From the NCBI GenBank assembly GCA_033816765.1, contig CM066291.1:4402001-4466000 (forward strand): DNA of 64,000 bases, in the 5' to 3' direction. Made by a program: the position numbers and the translations under genes. This document shows positions 11,475 through 22,797 of the stretch, one piece after another. The number at the start of each line of letters is the position of its first letter. Within the stretch, counting starts at the first letter, position 1. Origin of the DNA: Nothopassalora personata (Eukaryota > Ascomycota > Dothideomycetes > Mycosphaerellales > Mycosphaerellaceae). The notes below the pieces were generated by a model that was not told where the DNA came from, did not search any database, and worked only from the letters and a program-made list of their open reading frames with translations.

Positions 11475-13993
11475 GTTGGTTTTTTGCTGAGCTGCCACAA
11501 GATACAGCGACCTTGACGGAATAATGTTATCATTGATCGGACTGACACCATCTGCCGTGACCCACCAGCGTCAGCTCGTTGATAATGTGGATATTCGTGG
11601 TGCTCGCTTCTGACAGACATCTTGTCCCGCGAGGTTGTCACTTTGCGTTCATCTGCTGCTCCACCAACTGCAGTCCTGACATCCCTACAATCGTACCTGC
11701 CCTAGATGTGGTCTCACTTCTCACTACTGCAGCCGATCGTCCCTGCCACTCCGCTCCAAGATGAAGGGGATAGAGAGCAAACAGTCTCCGGAGCTAGAAT
11801 TGGCTGAGGTTGAGTTACCCTGGGAGCTCAACTGGTACCTACACGGAAAGAAGAGCAAGCGACTGGGCCCATAGAACGATGACGGAGTGTAATACGAGAG
11901 GGAGTGCGGAGATCTCGAGCTCGCTGAATTCAATCCAGGCGAAAATGAAGTGGCCGAGATGAAGGAAACTAAGTTTGTTGCAGATAAGCATGCCTCAATG
12001 TCCAATCGTTCACATCTCACAATGACACCTTAGATTGACTGCACGCAGCCGCGCGAGTCACCATGGAGCCGACCGACTCGAGAGGCGCAGAGAGCGCTCG
12101 CAATATTCAGAGCATACAATCACTGATCATTGGCGCCTGCCAAAGCAACGTAGACCCCGAGCTGGGCCCAGCCATGGAACATCTCTTTCTACAGCTCGAA
12201 ACTTCAACACATCGCGTTGCCAAGGCTTCACTTGAAGTTAATAGGTCATGGGTCCGTGCCCGTGCCGTGCACAAGCTGGTTATCTAGCGGCCTTTCTTCC
12301 ACCTTCGTAGACAAACACAATCAAGAGACGCACCACAAATCAAGTGCTTCTCAAGTGCCACAGACTCACCATTGCGAGCGGTCACAATCTAGAGTCTTCG
12401 CGACCGCGAGCTAAGCACGACATGATCGTCGCATCCTCGCGCTCTGGCACATTGGCGCGGTGAAACGACGGCCTATCAGAATTGTCTACATGCTGCCCTT
12501 GTAGCATTGAGCTGAAGTGCAGACTCGCTGTACAGCTCTGGAAGTTGGACTTCCGATACTGGCTCTGTGCGGGATCTGTTTTGGGAGAGGAATGCCGGTC
12601 GTAGTCACGGGGCTAACGCGAGTCCTGCTGAGAACGACCAACGAGACATATGACTAGATACACATGTGTAACAAGTGCTTGGAGCTGTCGAAGGACATGG
12701 CTGCACCTCTCGATAGCTACGGGTGTAGCTTTGAGATACGGGGACGGACTGCACTGCGGTGGCGTACGAACGCAGATACACTGCACCAATCTTGCGGCCT
12801 CATCATTCACGAAGAAACGAAACTCAGCTTCACTTCCTCAAAGACCAACAGTAGATTCTCGGGCGAAGTCTGTCGTTGTGCCCAAGAGATTCACTCAGAT
12901 CCGCGATGGGGTCACGCGACCATATCCACAGCGAAGACCTCGCAATATGGCGTGTCTTATACGGGACAGAAGGGTCAACAATCGCAACGATCTCCTCCTG
13001 AGCATCGTCGTGCAGTTGCACACATCCGCTGACCACGGGGCCAGCCTTGATGTTGTCCTATCATGAAGAATTGAGCGCCGGCTCGCAATGGCTTTCGAGA
13101 GGCGCTCAACATTTCTGGCGAGAATTTTCCCATCAGATGTGTCTTGGCGATGTTGCTTATGCCACCTGTCAGGCAGGAAGTCAGTGTTCATGGTTATCGC
13201 GATGACAGTCAGGAAATGATGAACCCTACGCCCTTCCATTCCGATCTCTGCTGCCGTCCAGCACTTCGCTGCTCCTTCCCACAAGGCGTTTGCTCGAACA
13301 TAGAGACGTGTGAATGATCGGCAACACCCGCAAATACCCATACGAGAGATCTCTACAATAAAAACCATCATGCGTCGACAAGGTGACTTCTTCGAGTATT
13401 TCCAGCATGTTATGGATATCCAGTGCCGCAACAAACAGCCCGCAGGGACTCGCCCTCGCCAAATCCACGTGCTCTGCACAAGTGCAATCACAGCTCCCCT
13501 TGACAAGGACACCCGTTGCCACTATTTGAGTTGTACTCTGGCCTTACTGGAGCGCCACCATCTCCCATCTCTTTCTTGTCTTGCGGAACATTATCTGGAA
13601 ACATGCCCTCCTTCCAAGTGTTCCCGGCACCCGCTCCGGCATAGGTCATTATGGTTAGAGAAATGGCATCAAACATGTCTGAGAAATCCTGGAGTGGGCT
13701 ACTTTCACGTGTCTCCGCGTGCTGACCTATCCCTTGACTGAGGCTGTTGGAAATCACGAGAGGTCGTCGTTTTGAGTGGATTGCTAGAGGCTTCGTCCCT
13801 GCCTAAGGCAGTAATTCCGTCGAGGTCGTTTCACTTGCCGTTGTGCCAGATTGACGGCAAGTATGGCGACTGCACATGGAGCTCCAACTCAACTTATTAC
13901 AGCTCCAATGGATGTGGGACGATGAGTCGCTGATATAGCTTTCATTGTGAGGAGCCCGCGCCGTTCTCGTTTGTTGTGCTCCATCTGCACACC
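11475..13993. other. Gene-poor stretch between ADH and SDR
   Basis: About 2.5 kb with only overlapping frames. The most gene-like is a short plus-strand frame from the ATG at 12063 (good context, begins MEPTDSRGAESARNIQ), about 74 codons, with no recognised domain. Frames between 12600 and 13750 conflict on the two strands. Confidence 0.4.
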
Positions 13994-14915
13994 ATGGCAG
14001 CTCTCGGACGCCTCGCCAACAAGACTGCCGTCATAACAGGTGCAGCATCAGGCATTGGCCGAGCTATAGCTTTCGCATACCACAAAGAAGGTGCGAAAGT
14101 TGTATGTGCCGATATTCGCGAGAACACCAAGTACGCGGGCAGTCGAGAGGAGGATCGGACAACGAATGACAGCATTCGAGACATGGGCGGTGAAGCCATC
14201 TTCCAGCAAGTCGATGTGTGCAAGCCAGAATCTGTGCAAGCTCTGATCGAGGCCGCTGTCACTCAGTATGGTCGATTGGACGTCATGGTAGGTATGTGAT
14301 GTGATGCAGCTAGACGAGGGGTGTGCTGACACCCCAGGTAAACAACGCTGGCGTCTCTCTAGAAGCCCACGCAGGCTTCAAGCCCGTCTGGGAGATCGAT
14401 GAAGACATCTGGCAAGGCACTCAAGCCGTGAACTCTACCGGCGTCTTCCTCGGAGTCAAATACGCCGTACAGCAAATGCTGAAGCAAAAGGCGCACGCAA
14501 GTGGCGATCGAGGCTGGATCATCAACACCTCCTCAATCCTCGGCTACGTCGGCGCCGACCATACCGCAGCGTACTGTGCTTCGAAAGGAGCCGTTTTGAA
14601 CTTCACACGAGCGGCGGCACTGGATTGCGCACCCCATCGTATTCATGTCAACGGTGTGGCGCCAGGGTATACCGAAAGCTCCATGACCAGGCCGATCTGG
14701 AGAGACGGGAAAGCGTACAAGGAGAAGCTGGCAATGCATCCGTTCGGTGGAAGGCTTGGGCAGCCAGAGGATCTTGCAAAAGCTTGTGTGTTTCTGGCTA
14801 GTGAAGATGCACAGTGGGTGACCGGCGTGTGTATCTCCAGTGTTATGTTCTTGACTGATGCTGACGAATGTTGTAGCATACATTGCCGGTCGAGGGTGGG
14901 TATTTGGCCAGATAA
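13994..14915 (+). CDS. Short-chain dehydrogenase/reductase (273 aa), three exons
   Basis: Exons are 13994-14287, 14338-14826 and 14877-14915; both 50-base introns are in phase 0. The start is the ATG in CACCATGG. Features of a classical SDR: cofactor motif TGAASGIG near the N-terminus, an acidic residue after the second strand (CADIREN) that favours NAD(H), NNAG, the catalytic serine in NTSSILG, and the YCASK active-site Tyr/Lys pair. The splice at the end restores the standard C-terminus, HTLPVEGGYLAR. It likely oxidises or reduces a small alcohol or ketone in the cytosol. Neighbours do not reveal a pathway; a broken transporter lies directly downstream in the opposite direction. Confidence 0.92.
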
Positions 14916-14975
14916 TTGTCGACCCACGTCGGGATTGATCGCTCGGGTCCAACCAATGTCTTGGTAGTGGACTAC

Positions 14976-15442
14976 TTAGTAGGTTTCACGTGCTTTCATG
15001 CGTAAATTCGCACCATACCGCCACAGCAGAAGCGAAGCAGGTAGTCCAAAAGCCAGGTAGATCAACTTTCCCCTCTGCTCTGGCCGCCACACATCTCCAA
15101 GCACGCCACCTGCCAAAGCGTAGATAGCAGATGCCCCAAAACAAGCCAGGAGACGAGCTGCAATCAGGTGCATTTCATCTTCGCAAAGCCGCACACGATG
15201 TTCCAGAGCAGAAACCAGATATTTGAAGCGTGCAGAACGAGCTTGCGGCCATATACTTCTGACAATAAACTAATGTCCAAAGGTCCAAAGGCAGTCGCGA
15301 GAAGATAGATTGAAAGTGCCATCACTGACTCTGCACTGTTCATGTCGAGCTCACGTGCGATGATGGTGATGGCTGGGGCCATGATCGTACTTACATGATT
15401 GTGTTGATTCCGGTAGCGCTGAGTACGTCGGTGCCCGTCCAT
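14976..15442 (-). pseudogene. MFS transporter fragment, truncated and frameshifted
   Basis: Two minus-strand pieces carry membrane segments 2 to 4 of an MFS drug:H+ antiporter: MALSIYLLATAFGPLDISLL followed by SEVYGRK (the loop 2-3 motif), then in another frame MHLIAARLLACFGASAIYAL and GGVLGDVWRPEQRGK. A one-base shift near 15180 separates them. Everything beyond the fourth segment is missing, replaced by sequence toward the SDR gene. A dead fragment that is too short to transport. Confidence 0.75.
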
Positions 15443-15542
15443 TTCTTCGCCGCTGACCAGGCCCGAGGGCTGTAGAAGGTCAACCCTGAATGAGCACCTG
15501 CTTGCTCCGTTGGTAGCTTACTTTTCGGCATCGAAAGGGTCA

Positions 15543-15965
15543 TTAAAAGTGACCAGCACAGTGCAGGAAAGGGTCATCAAGTTTGACAGCTGACGTATCG
15601 GGTGAGACAGTTGCCAGGTCGATGTCGTTGACAGCCGCGAAATCTATCACTTCAGCTGAGCTCGTGGCAGTACCGTGATCTGCTTGTTCATCAAGAGCAC
15701 AGATGGAGGCGACAAACTTCCAGTAGTCGTTCGTAGATGATAGCACAGAGACTGCGCTTTTGCGGATCTCCCGGGCATAATCAATACTGTCTGCCCCGTA
15801 ATGATCGCGGAACAACGCGTTCGTCCCAAAATATGAGGCCTGTACACTGAGATCACCTCGTTGAGCTGGTATAACATGGTTGCGTCGAAAGATGGAGACC
15901 GGAGCGCGTTCGAAGATGACCTTGGCACAACGACGCCGGGCCGTCTTCAGGCCGAGCAACATCAT
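15543..15965 (-). CDS. Hypothetical protein (about 140 aa)
   Basis: An open frame with its first ATG at 15965 (MMLLGLKTARRRCAKVIFER). It reads as a mixed alpha/beta protein with an acidic C-terminal half and two aromatic-rich patches (YFGTNALFRDHYG, NDYWKFVASI). The LLxLKTARRRC..A..IF pattern is vaguely like the body of fungal 2EXR/F-box-type proteins, but that is a guess. It lies downstream, on the same strand, of the exon-like repeat array at 16.2-16.9 kb, so it may be the end of a longer spliced gene. Confidence 0.35.
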   Translation of the reverse strand: MMLLGLKTARRRCAKVIFERAPVSIFRRNHVIPAQRGDLSVQASYFGTNALFRDHYGADSIDYAREIRKSAVSVLSSTNDYWKFVASICALDEQADHGTATSSAEVIDFAAVNDIDLATVSPDTSAVKLDDPFLHCAGHF

Positions 15966-16199
15966 CCTCTCTCCTTTTTGAGATGATGTGATCCTGATCA
16001 AATCAAGAGAATCTATCTATACGGTTACAAGACAATCCGCAGGAATGCTCAGCACGAATACAGTAACCAGCATATCAGAGCGATGCAGAGGCTATGCCAG
16101 GCCATTTCCCATTGACAGCAAGCGCAACTCTTACTTCATCATCCTTCGACGATTACAGGAACAACACATCACTACAATGCGGCCCAAATGTGCCACTCT

Positions 16200-16945
16200 A
16201 GGGTTATTAGCTAGCACGGACGCAGATTGAGTCTACTCAGCTTCGCTGAATCGTGCGTACCAGGGAAATGGATTTGCTGGCGTCGAAAGTACAATCCCCA
16301 ATAGACAGCCAATGCGAGTATAACCGCGCTTTGGGAGGGTTGTGCTTACCAGCAGGAAAAGGGCTTCATGGAATCTCCTTCTCGTTTATCCTTAGCTGAT
16401 AGAGGAATTGCGAAGATGTGCCACCGAGAAGCCATGACCTAGCGCGGTCGCAGAGTCAGTCACTCATCTGTGCCTGTTTGATGCTTACCAAGACGACCAG
16501 CCTTTTGACGGTTCACCCTTCTCAAACAAATGAAATACGAAGATGTGCCGCCGAGAAGCCATAAACTAGCGTAGTCATTAATGCAACCGCTGAGCTATCT
16601 GAAGTTTGCGCTTACCAGCAAGTCCAGGCTGTCGATACTTCGCCCTTTCCTAATACACGAATTGCGAAGATGTGCCATCGAGGAGCCATAAGCTAGCACA
16701 GTCGAACATTCAGTCACTCAAACACACCCATTTCATGCTTACCAGAAGAAAGCTCGTCGACAGTTCGCGCTTTCCTGATGGAGAAACCGCTAAATGTGCC
16801 GTCGAAGGGACGTCAGCTAGCTCGGTCGTTGATCCTGTCACTTAGCTGCGTCGATTGATGCTTACCAGAAAGATAGGTCCATATCTGTTGGCCACTTCGC
16901 GAACCTGTGGAGAATCTCCGCCGATAAGCTAGCGTGGGTATCGTT
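16200..16945 (-). repeat. Degenerate tandem array, about 125-bp units with splice-like borders
   Basis: Six to seven diverged copies. Seen on the minus strand, each copy has an exon-like block of about 74-89 bases starting near CTTATGGC..CGATGGCACATCTTCGC, ending in CTG directly before GTAAGC, then about 50 bases ending in CTAG. The GTAAGC sites (plus strand GCTTAC) are at 16344, 16493, 16610, 16737 and 16860; the CTAG ends lie near 16439, 16565, 16692, 16816 and 16928. One frame of the blocks gives a shared peptide, (L/V/F)MASRWHIFAI-like, open in three units and interrupted in another. The last block (near 16866-16927) instead reads SPQVREVANRYGPIFL. Confidence 0.8.
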
Positions 16946-17352
16946 GCAGTCACGGAGTGGTGGTGGAAAGATGGTGATCAGGTGATGATCTTTGTGCGTT
17001 GCCCGAGCTCCTGGGACACGGTATTGTCATCACGTGAGAGAGAACATGATCGAGTGCACACATCGTTCGAGCCAGTCAACAGTTTTGTGTCAGCAAGCAA
17101 AGCTCTCGATTCTCTGACAAAGTCGGATAGTAATTGCGATGGCTCCGTCCAGCGTTGGAATAGCCAAGGGCCTCGCGTAACGGCCGCTAAAGGATAACCA
17201 CATCATTGACACTCTTACATAACGGCCTGCCCTGAAAAATATCTACCCCAGGGGAGCGTGACCCTCTATCGCTCCGTGTGCTGTATGAACGCCTTTTCCC
17301 CAATCGCTATGCAATATCACAAACCACGCTGGTCTTGGTCAGGAGCTGTCGA
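16946..17352. other. Intergenic, nothing recognised
   Basis: Lies between the repeat array and the 3' end of the PP2C gene. One plus-strand frame of 87 codons shows no motif. Confidence 0.5.
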
Positions 17353-19233
17353 TCAAAGCTTCGGCTTGCCCTTCACGCCATTGCCATTAGCGGTTGCGCT
17401 AGCTTCCTTATTCAGCTCGACTTTGCCGTTGCCTTGACCTTCTCCGAAGAAAATGACCTGCACTGTCAGGTCGTCTCGGTACCTTCGGCTGTACGGTGAA
17501 GGTAATGTCAGAAGTGCGCTGAGCATGTCCCTATCCTTACCGCCGAGTGCATTCCGCACGAGATGTGTTGCGGCGTTCTTGTCCTCGACGACGAAGCGCT
17601 GGTCGCCGCCTGCTACGCCCCATTGCTGTTGGCGAACAGGTGCGCGCTGTCCCTCGCTGCCGCCTTGGTCGTGGTGTTCGATGGGCAGATTTGATGCTTT
17701 CTGGCTGCTGAACCAAGATGATAGCCAGCCGCTGCTCGCGGTCGTCGAGGCTTGTGTTTCCAGCCACTGCCCAACCAAACCGACGACTTCTTCATTGGTC
17801 AACATCTCCCACAGGCCGTCTGTGGCCATCACCACGAAGTCGCCGTTACTTGGCTCGATCTTGGTTCTGGTGACCACGGGTTCTGCAGTGACATATGGCG
17901 GCGTCTTTAGGTATTTCGAGGCACTACGCCCGAAGAAGTTCTTCTTCATCTTGTCTTGTGTCTCTTTCGACCACTTGTAGATTGCATCACCAAAAGCTCG
18001 ACTTGGCTCCAATCCACCCAGGATTCGGCCGTTCATGGTCACGTATGGTTCATCAGGGTGTTCGGCCCGTAAACGTGCATCTTCTGAGGGTGTGCCGCCA
18101 GTCTGATCGACACTAAGAGCCGTTGCTGTCCACTTGCCAGTGTTACCTCTTCTTCCGAGGACTGCACGGCTGTCACCTGTGCATGCTACCCGGAGCTCCT
18201 TCGATCGGCTGTCGTAGAAGGAGAGCAGTGCGCAGGAGCCGGACAGAGCTGGCGCCAGAATTTCAGCGGCCACCACCTTCGATTGCGCCTTCAGCACTTT
18301 CGTGACAGACTCATTGACAATCTCGTTGTCGAGCTTCACGAAGCCCTTCTTAATCGCGGCATCGACGGAGTCGGCGTCCGGAAAGGTGAGCTTCGGGTCT
18401 GACAGTGCACTCTTGTACGTTGCATTCAGCTCTCGAGCGACGTATGATACGAGCGTCTGTCTCAGCTTGGCAGAAGTGGTCCAGCCGGAGTGTCCATCAA
18501 ATACGCCCCAGAACATCCAGTCCTGACTGGCCTTGCCATCTGCCGCTGCAGCTGTGGTGTTCGGCACCTCCACAATCTTCTCGACATGATCATCCTCGAT
18601 GGGGTCGTTGCTTGGGATCTGTACCACATCGTATCGCACAACACCTTCTCCTCTGCCTACCAGGTAACTCTCCTCGTTTGTTCTTAGCTTGGCACTGGCT
18701 TGCTCTGGGCTCAGCATTTCAAGCACCTTTCGGCCAGAGTTGTCAGTCTCTTTACTGATGACCTGATCTGCCGGGATTTGTGCTGTGAAAAGCTGCCCTT
18801 GGTCCACAATCAAAGCTTTCCGTACAGCCTCTGGTACGGCAGCCTCTGGTACGGCGTCAGGGTCGATCGATGCACCGGCTGGCGGTGTGGAAGGCGGATG
18901 AGTTTGCGCAGTGGTGGCGGTGGAATAGCTGCTGGTCTGAGTCCCGCTCAGCACGCTCGAAACAGATGAAACATCTGCTGCTGAAGCTGATTGTGCCGTC
19001 TGCTGTAAGTAGCCGTAGTATAGCGCTGATGCACCTACACCAAGCGCGACTGGGACTGTTAGTCGTCGAGGCAGACGCATGGACGACTGCAGCGGCTGTA
19101 AGGAGCGACTGGCTATCGATCGCTGGAAAACGGCCGACGCATTGTGCGGCGCGTTGATGCGCAGAGACTTGAGCGCTTTGCGAGGAGTCGGCCGCCGAAA
19201 CGTCCGCAGGTTCTGAATTACTGCGCGGCGCAT
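17353..19233 (-). CDS. PTC5: Mitochondrial PP2C-type protein phosphatase, Ptc5-like (626 aa)
   Basis: A single-exon gene with its ATG at 19233. The N-terminus is rich in Arg/Ser without acidic residues (MRRAVIQNLRTFRRPTPRKA), a mitochondrial targeting pattern, followed by a hydrophobic segment around residues 59-75. The PP2C domain starts near residue 240 with the metal-binding VFDGHSG (Asp246), then ACTGDSRAVLG, and MATDGLWEML near the end. Yeast Ptc5 is the mitochondrial phosphatase that reactivates pyruvate dehydrogenase by dephosphorylating its E1-alpha subunit, and length and layout agree with this. A loop insertion rich in Ser/Gln/Gly sits between the last motifs. A small direct repeat (VPEAAVPEAV) lies in the linker. 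It is divergent from the L31 gene, about 320 bases apart. Confidence 0.9.
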   Translation of the reverse strand: MRRAVIQNLRTFRRPTPRKALKSLRINAPHNASAVFQRSIASRSLQPLQSSMRLPRRLTVPVALGVGASALYYGYLQQTAQSASAADVSSVSSVLSGTQTSSYSTATTAQTHPPSTPPAGASIDPDAVPEAAVPEAVRKALIVDQGQLFTAQIPADQVISKETDNSGRKVLEMLSPEQASAKLRTNEESYLVGRGEGVVRYDVVQIPSNDPIEDDHVEKIVEVPNTTAAAADGKASQDWMFWGVFDGHSGWTTSAKLRQTLVSYVARELNATYKSALSDPKLTFPDADSVDAAIKKGFVKLDNEIVNESVTKVLKAQSKVVAAEILAPALSGSCALLSFYDSRSKELRVACTGDSRAVLGRRGNTGKWTATALSVDQTGGTPSEDARLRAEHPDEPYVTMNGRILGGLEPSRAFGDAIYKWSKETQDKMKKNFFGRSASKYLKTPPYVTAEPVVTRTKIEPSNGDFVVMATDGLWEMLTNEEVVGLVGQWLETQASTTASSGWLSSWFSSQKASNLPIEHHDQGGSEGQRAPVRQQQWGVAGGDQRFVVEDKNAATHLVRNALGGKDRDMLSALLTLPSPYSRRYRDDLTVQVIFFGEGQGNGKVELNKEASATANGNGVKGKPKL

Positions 19234-19555
19234 CGAGACCGAGGTATGAGCATGAGTATGCGAGTTTGTGAGTGTGTGAGGTGGAGGAGGAACAAGTGAG
19301 TGAATGTTCTGTCGGAATGTTTAAGGTGGTGACGACGAGCATGTGACACGCTGGACGCGGATCAAAGCTTCGAGATTTAGCCGAGCATGACCCATCGAGT
19401 CTAGCACACAATCTAAGCGAGAAACGCACACAAACTTCTGATGATTTTCCGCTGGCGCTCTGGCTCCTGTTCACGAGATCCAGCGACGACGTCGACCAGC
19501 CAACTCATCACCCAACGACATCCCCACCCGATCCTCCCTCCCTCCCATCGCCGCA
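19234..19555. promoter_or_regulatory. Divergent promoter between the Ptc5-like gene and L31
   Basis: 322 bases separate the two start codons. CT-rich and CA-rich tracts occur just upstream of the L31 ATG, as often seen in highly expressed fungal genes. No individual site is claimed. Confidence 0.45.
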
Positions 19556-20142
19556 ATGTCGACCAAGACCCAGACCAAGAAGCAGTCCGGCGGCAAGACG
19601 GGCCGCAGCGCCCTCGAGGATGTCGTCGCCCGCGAATACACCATCCACCTCCACAAGAGGGTACGTTCAGTTTGATGAAGTCCACGGATGGCGCAGCACT
19701 CGGCATGTCCCTGGCTGCGCATCGGGCGGAAGACTGAGACAAGAGGAACAACAAACAATCTGACAATATGGACAATAGGTCCACGGTGTGAGCTTCAAGA
19801 AGAGGGCTCCTCGTGCCATCAAGGAGATCCGTGGGTTCGCTGAGAAGGCAATGGTGTGTACAGTCATCTCATATAACTTCACTTTCCATTATCTACGTAC
19901 AGATACTGACTTCACCACTTCAGGGCACCAGCGACGTCCGCCTCGACCCACAGTTGAACAAGAAGGTCTGGGAGTCCGGCATCAAGGGCGTTCCCTTCCG
20001 TCTCCGCGTGCGCATCAGCCGTAAGCGTAACGACGAGGAGGGCGCCAAGGAGAAGCTCTATTCCTACGTCCAAGCCGTCAACGTCAAGAACCCCAAGGGT
20101 CTGCAGACCGCCGTGGTCGAGGACGAGGGTGACAGCAAATAG
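19556..20142 (+). CDS. RPL31: 60S ribosomal protein L31 (132 aa), three exons
   Basis: Exons are 19556-19660, 19779-19853 and 19924-20142, with GTACGT..ATAG and GTGTGT..TCAG introns in phase 0. The product begins [20 protein letters not shown], and the core is eukaryotic eL31: [37 protein letters not shown], then [20 protein letters not shown] and [12 protein letters not shown]. It is a structural protein near the peptide exit tunnel of the large subunit, in the cytosol. The intron-rich start is usual for fungal ribosomal protein genes. It is complete and intact. Confidence 0.97.
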
Positions 20143-20520
20143 ATCATCCGTGCACGACATATGACTTGAGGGACAGCACGGCGTTCAGGTGGTGCTCTGC
20201 AGCCAGCGATTCGCCCGGCTTAGTGGTTACGGCAGAAAAAGTCTATCTTCGTACGTCACTGCGACAAATTGCATGCCCTCACTGTCATTGTTATCAATTC
20301 CATTCTGTTTACATATTGTCAACTGTTCTGCGGCCTCGCTACTCGCTTCCAGCCCACCGCAACTGCAGGATTCCTCATGCCCAGACCGAACAAGTACTTG
20401 CTGCGTGTGCACTCATCAGGTATACCGAAGTCGCGACGAAGATCTTCCGGGTGGTACGGCCAAGCTTCGACCGCCAACAACAGCTCTGCGACTCCAGCAT
20501 GACACCTCTTCCATGAAGCA

Positions 20521-21000
20521 ATGGCTTCAGAGTCAAGCACGTCGCCAAAAGCCTACAGCAATGCGACTACAACACCAGAATCTGCTCCGGAACAGTATCT
20601 TCCCAATACCCCGGAACACATAGCTGCTCATATCAAAGCACTCTCGCGCTCAACATTAGCAGCAGCAAACGCAAGGGACTTGTCACCCGATTCTCCGGGC
20701 TGGAACCACGTTATCGCAGACGAACGCTATCGTATTGATGGCAAGCCTGCCAATTTGAGTGACCATCTTGCTTACTTGGAGAGTGTGACTACTGAATACC
20801 CTGACTTCCATCTGGAGTTACTGTCACAGGATGCGGTTGTTGCCAAATCTGGCGCATCAGCAGAACTCTTCGAAGTGTTTGAGATGGCCCACGGCAACGG
20901 TATGATCACTCATCAGGCGATGGCGACTCACTGGGAGTTGAGAGGTGATAGATGGTGGTGCATTAATTGCAGTACCACGAGGGGCATGGTGTTTGACTGA
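20521..21000 (+). CDS. SnoaL/NTF2-like fold protein (159 aa)
   Basis: A single-exon frame from ATG 20521. A Ser/Thr-rich leader of about 30 residues precedes a compact domain with the hydrophobic pattern of the SnoaL/NTF2-like cone fold: an opening helix (HIKALSRSTLAAANARD), a central AYLESVTTEYPDFHLELL and a closing strand pair ending HWELRGDRWWCINCSTTRG. Such proteins are common in fungi and range from small-molecule isomerases to binding proteins. No catalytic residue can be assigned, and the neighbours do not suggest a pathway. Confidence 0.7.
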   Translation: MASESSTSPKAYSNATTTPESAPEQYLPNTPEHIAAHIKALSRSTLAAANARDLSPDSPGWNHVIADERYRIDGKPANLSDHLAYLESVTTEYPDFHLELLSQDAVVAKSGASAELFEVFEMAHGNGMITHQAMATHWELRGDRWWCINCSTTRGMVFD

Positions 21001-21188
21001 TTGGAAAGTGAGAAGAAGCACTGAGATGGAAAGCTCTGTTTATGCATGATATGCACAACCTCGACTTGTAACATCGCGGATACATGCATTCATTCTAGCA
21101 GGATCTACTGCTAGGCGCCGTTCGTCGTCTACCACCTCAGATATCCTGCTCTGAATTCCTGGAGGCACTTCGCAACTCGAATCACAAC

Positions 21189-22332
21189 ATGGCTCGCTTC
21201 AAACGTCCTCAGGCTTCCACCAACAAGTCGTCCGAAGTCAAAGCCTTAGCTGCTAAAGGCAATGGCGTCTTCGCGACACGAGCAATCTCTCCTGGAACGA
21301 TCATCATGAAAGCGTAAATTGCGACCACGATCAAGAAGGGCCCGCCCACGATCCAGCCTAGGAAGGTTGAGGACGCAGTCAAATCGTTGAATCCATCCGA
21401 TCAAGCACGATTCTTCGCTGTTCACGAAGGCACCCGTCCATATTGATCACAAGCCTTCCGGATCTACAAAGCAAACGCTTTCGGTAGTGAAGGCGAGAGT
21501 CGTGTCGTGTCTACCTCAACATCTCGCTCATCAACCGCTCTTGCGTTTCGAACGCCGAGATATTCAACACCGGCAAGGACAGCGACACAGATCATGTTAT
21601 TGCGGTCAAGCCTTTTGCCAGGGGCCAGGAAATCTTCGTCGCGTACACTGGACAATCAGGAACTCTCATCCGCCGACATCGCCAGACCATCACTCGGATC
21701 TATTACGGCTTCATCTGCTCATGCACAGCATGCCAACCCACCGGCAAGGAACAACAGGTGAGCGACTGTCGCCGGCAACTCATGTCTGTCCTAAGCAATG
21801 CCTTACAGGGCTGTCAACCACCAATGAATCGTACCTCGCCGAAATGACTCTCGAGCAAGCAGAAGACCTTCGATTTTCCGCCGGTATTCCATCTATCCTT
21901 CTTATTAGCTCTCTGACCCTTCAGCAAAAGACCACCCACAACCTCCTCCTCGCCCACCTCTTCGTCTCCGAGAACCTCCTTGGCTTCAAGCTTGCCGTGG
22001 CATTCTGCAATGTTGCTGAGATTCTAGTCCACCAAATGGACGAGCTCGTTGAGTCGTACATGCTCATCTGTCCCACCTAAGCATCTTTGGCGACGCTGTG
22101 GATAGGCCAAGATCTGCAGGTCATGGACAGTGTCAGAGGAAAGACGAGTGAGGAGTATAAGTATGTTGAGCAGACTTGGAAATTTATGAAGAAGAGTAAT
22201 TCCATGTTTGTGGGGATGAGTTATGAGAAGAAATTCAAGGGTCAGAAGCTGCCTTCGTGCTACAGATTGTTGAGAGGGATGGTGGAATTGTGGGGGGAGA
22301 GGAGCTTACGGAGGAGGGGTAGAGGGGGGTAG
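21189..22332 (+). pseudogene. SET-domain protein, decayed
   Basis: From ATG 21189 the frame encodes a SET opening, KGNGVFATRAISPGTIIMKA, then stops at 21316. Later pieces in other frames continue the family: INRSCVSNAEIF (standard NHSCxPN with His replaced by Arg) and FARGQEIFVAYTGQSG near 21610-21660, followed by a post-SET-like FICSCTACQPTG with Cys residues that would bind zinc. A C-terminal part resembling the helical tail (LEQAEDLRFSAGIPS and EQTWKFMKKSNSMF) is again split by stops near 22080. Stops and shifts in several places, and loss of the substrate-pocket His, indicate a dead protein-methyltransferase gene. Confidence 0.75.
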
Positions 22333-22797
22333 TAAGGAAGAGGATGTTGGGAGGCTAATCTTGGTGTGATGATTCGAGGCTGTGTTGTACATCGGAGACG
22401 TTGTCGCTCTCAATGAAGTCAGAAGCACACCAACGGCTCTAGAGATCATCCGGCTCATCAGGCAATGCATTGCCCTTACAGCACGACATTCACTGCCAGC
22501 CATGATCGCGGTCCGCGAATTTGCACTGAAACGAATACACTTCATACCATGTCTCCCACTAAGCTAAGATCTCCACCACAACTCCTTCACCGTCTCGCAC
22601 AAGACCCGAGACCCAGAATCGGCCTCATTGTGCCATCAACCCTTCCCCTCGCTGCTCCTCCCGCACAAATATCCCTAACCCCAGAGGGGCCTTGACCAAA
22701 AATCCCTCATCCCACCAAACCCAGCAACCAGACATCAACGAACGGATCCAGCTTGTATCTTGACAATCAGAGGCACCAACGTCAACCCGTCCTCCCC

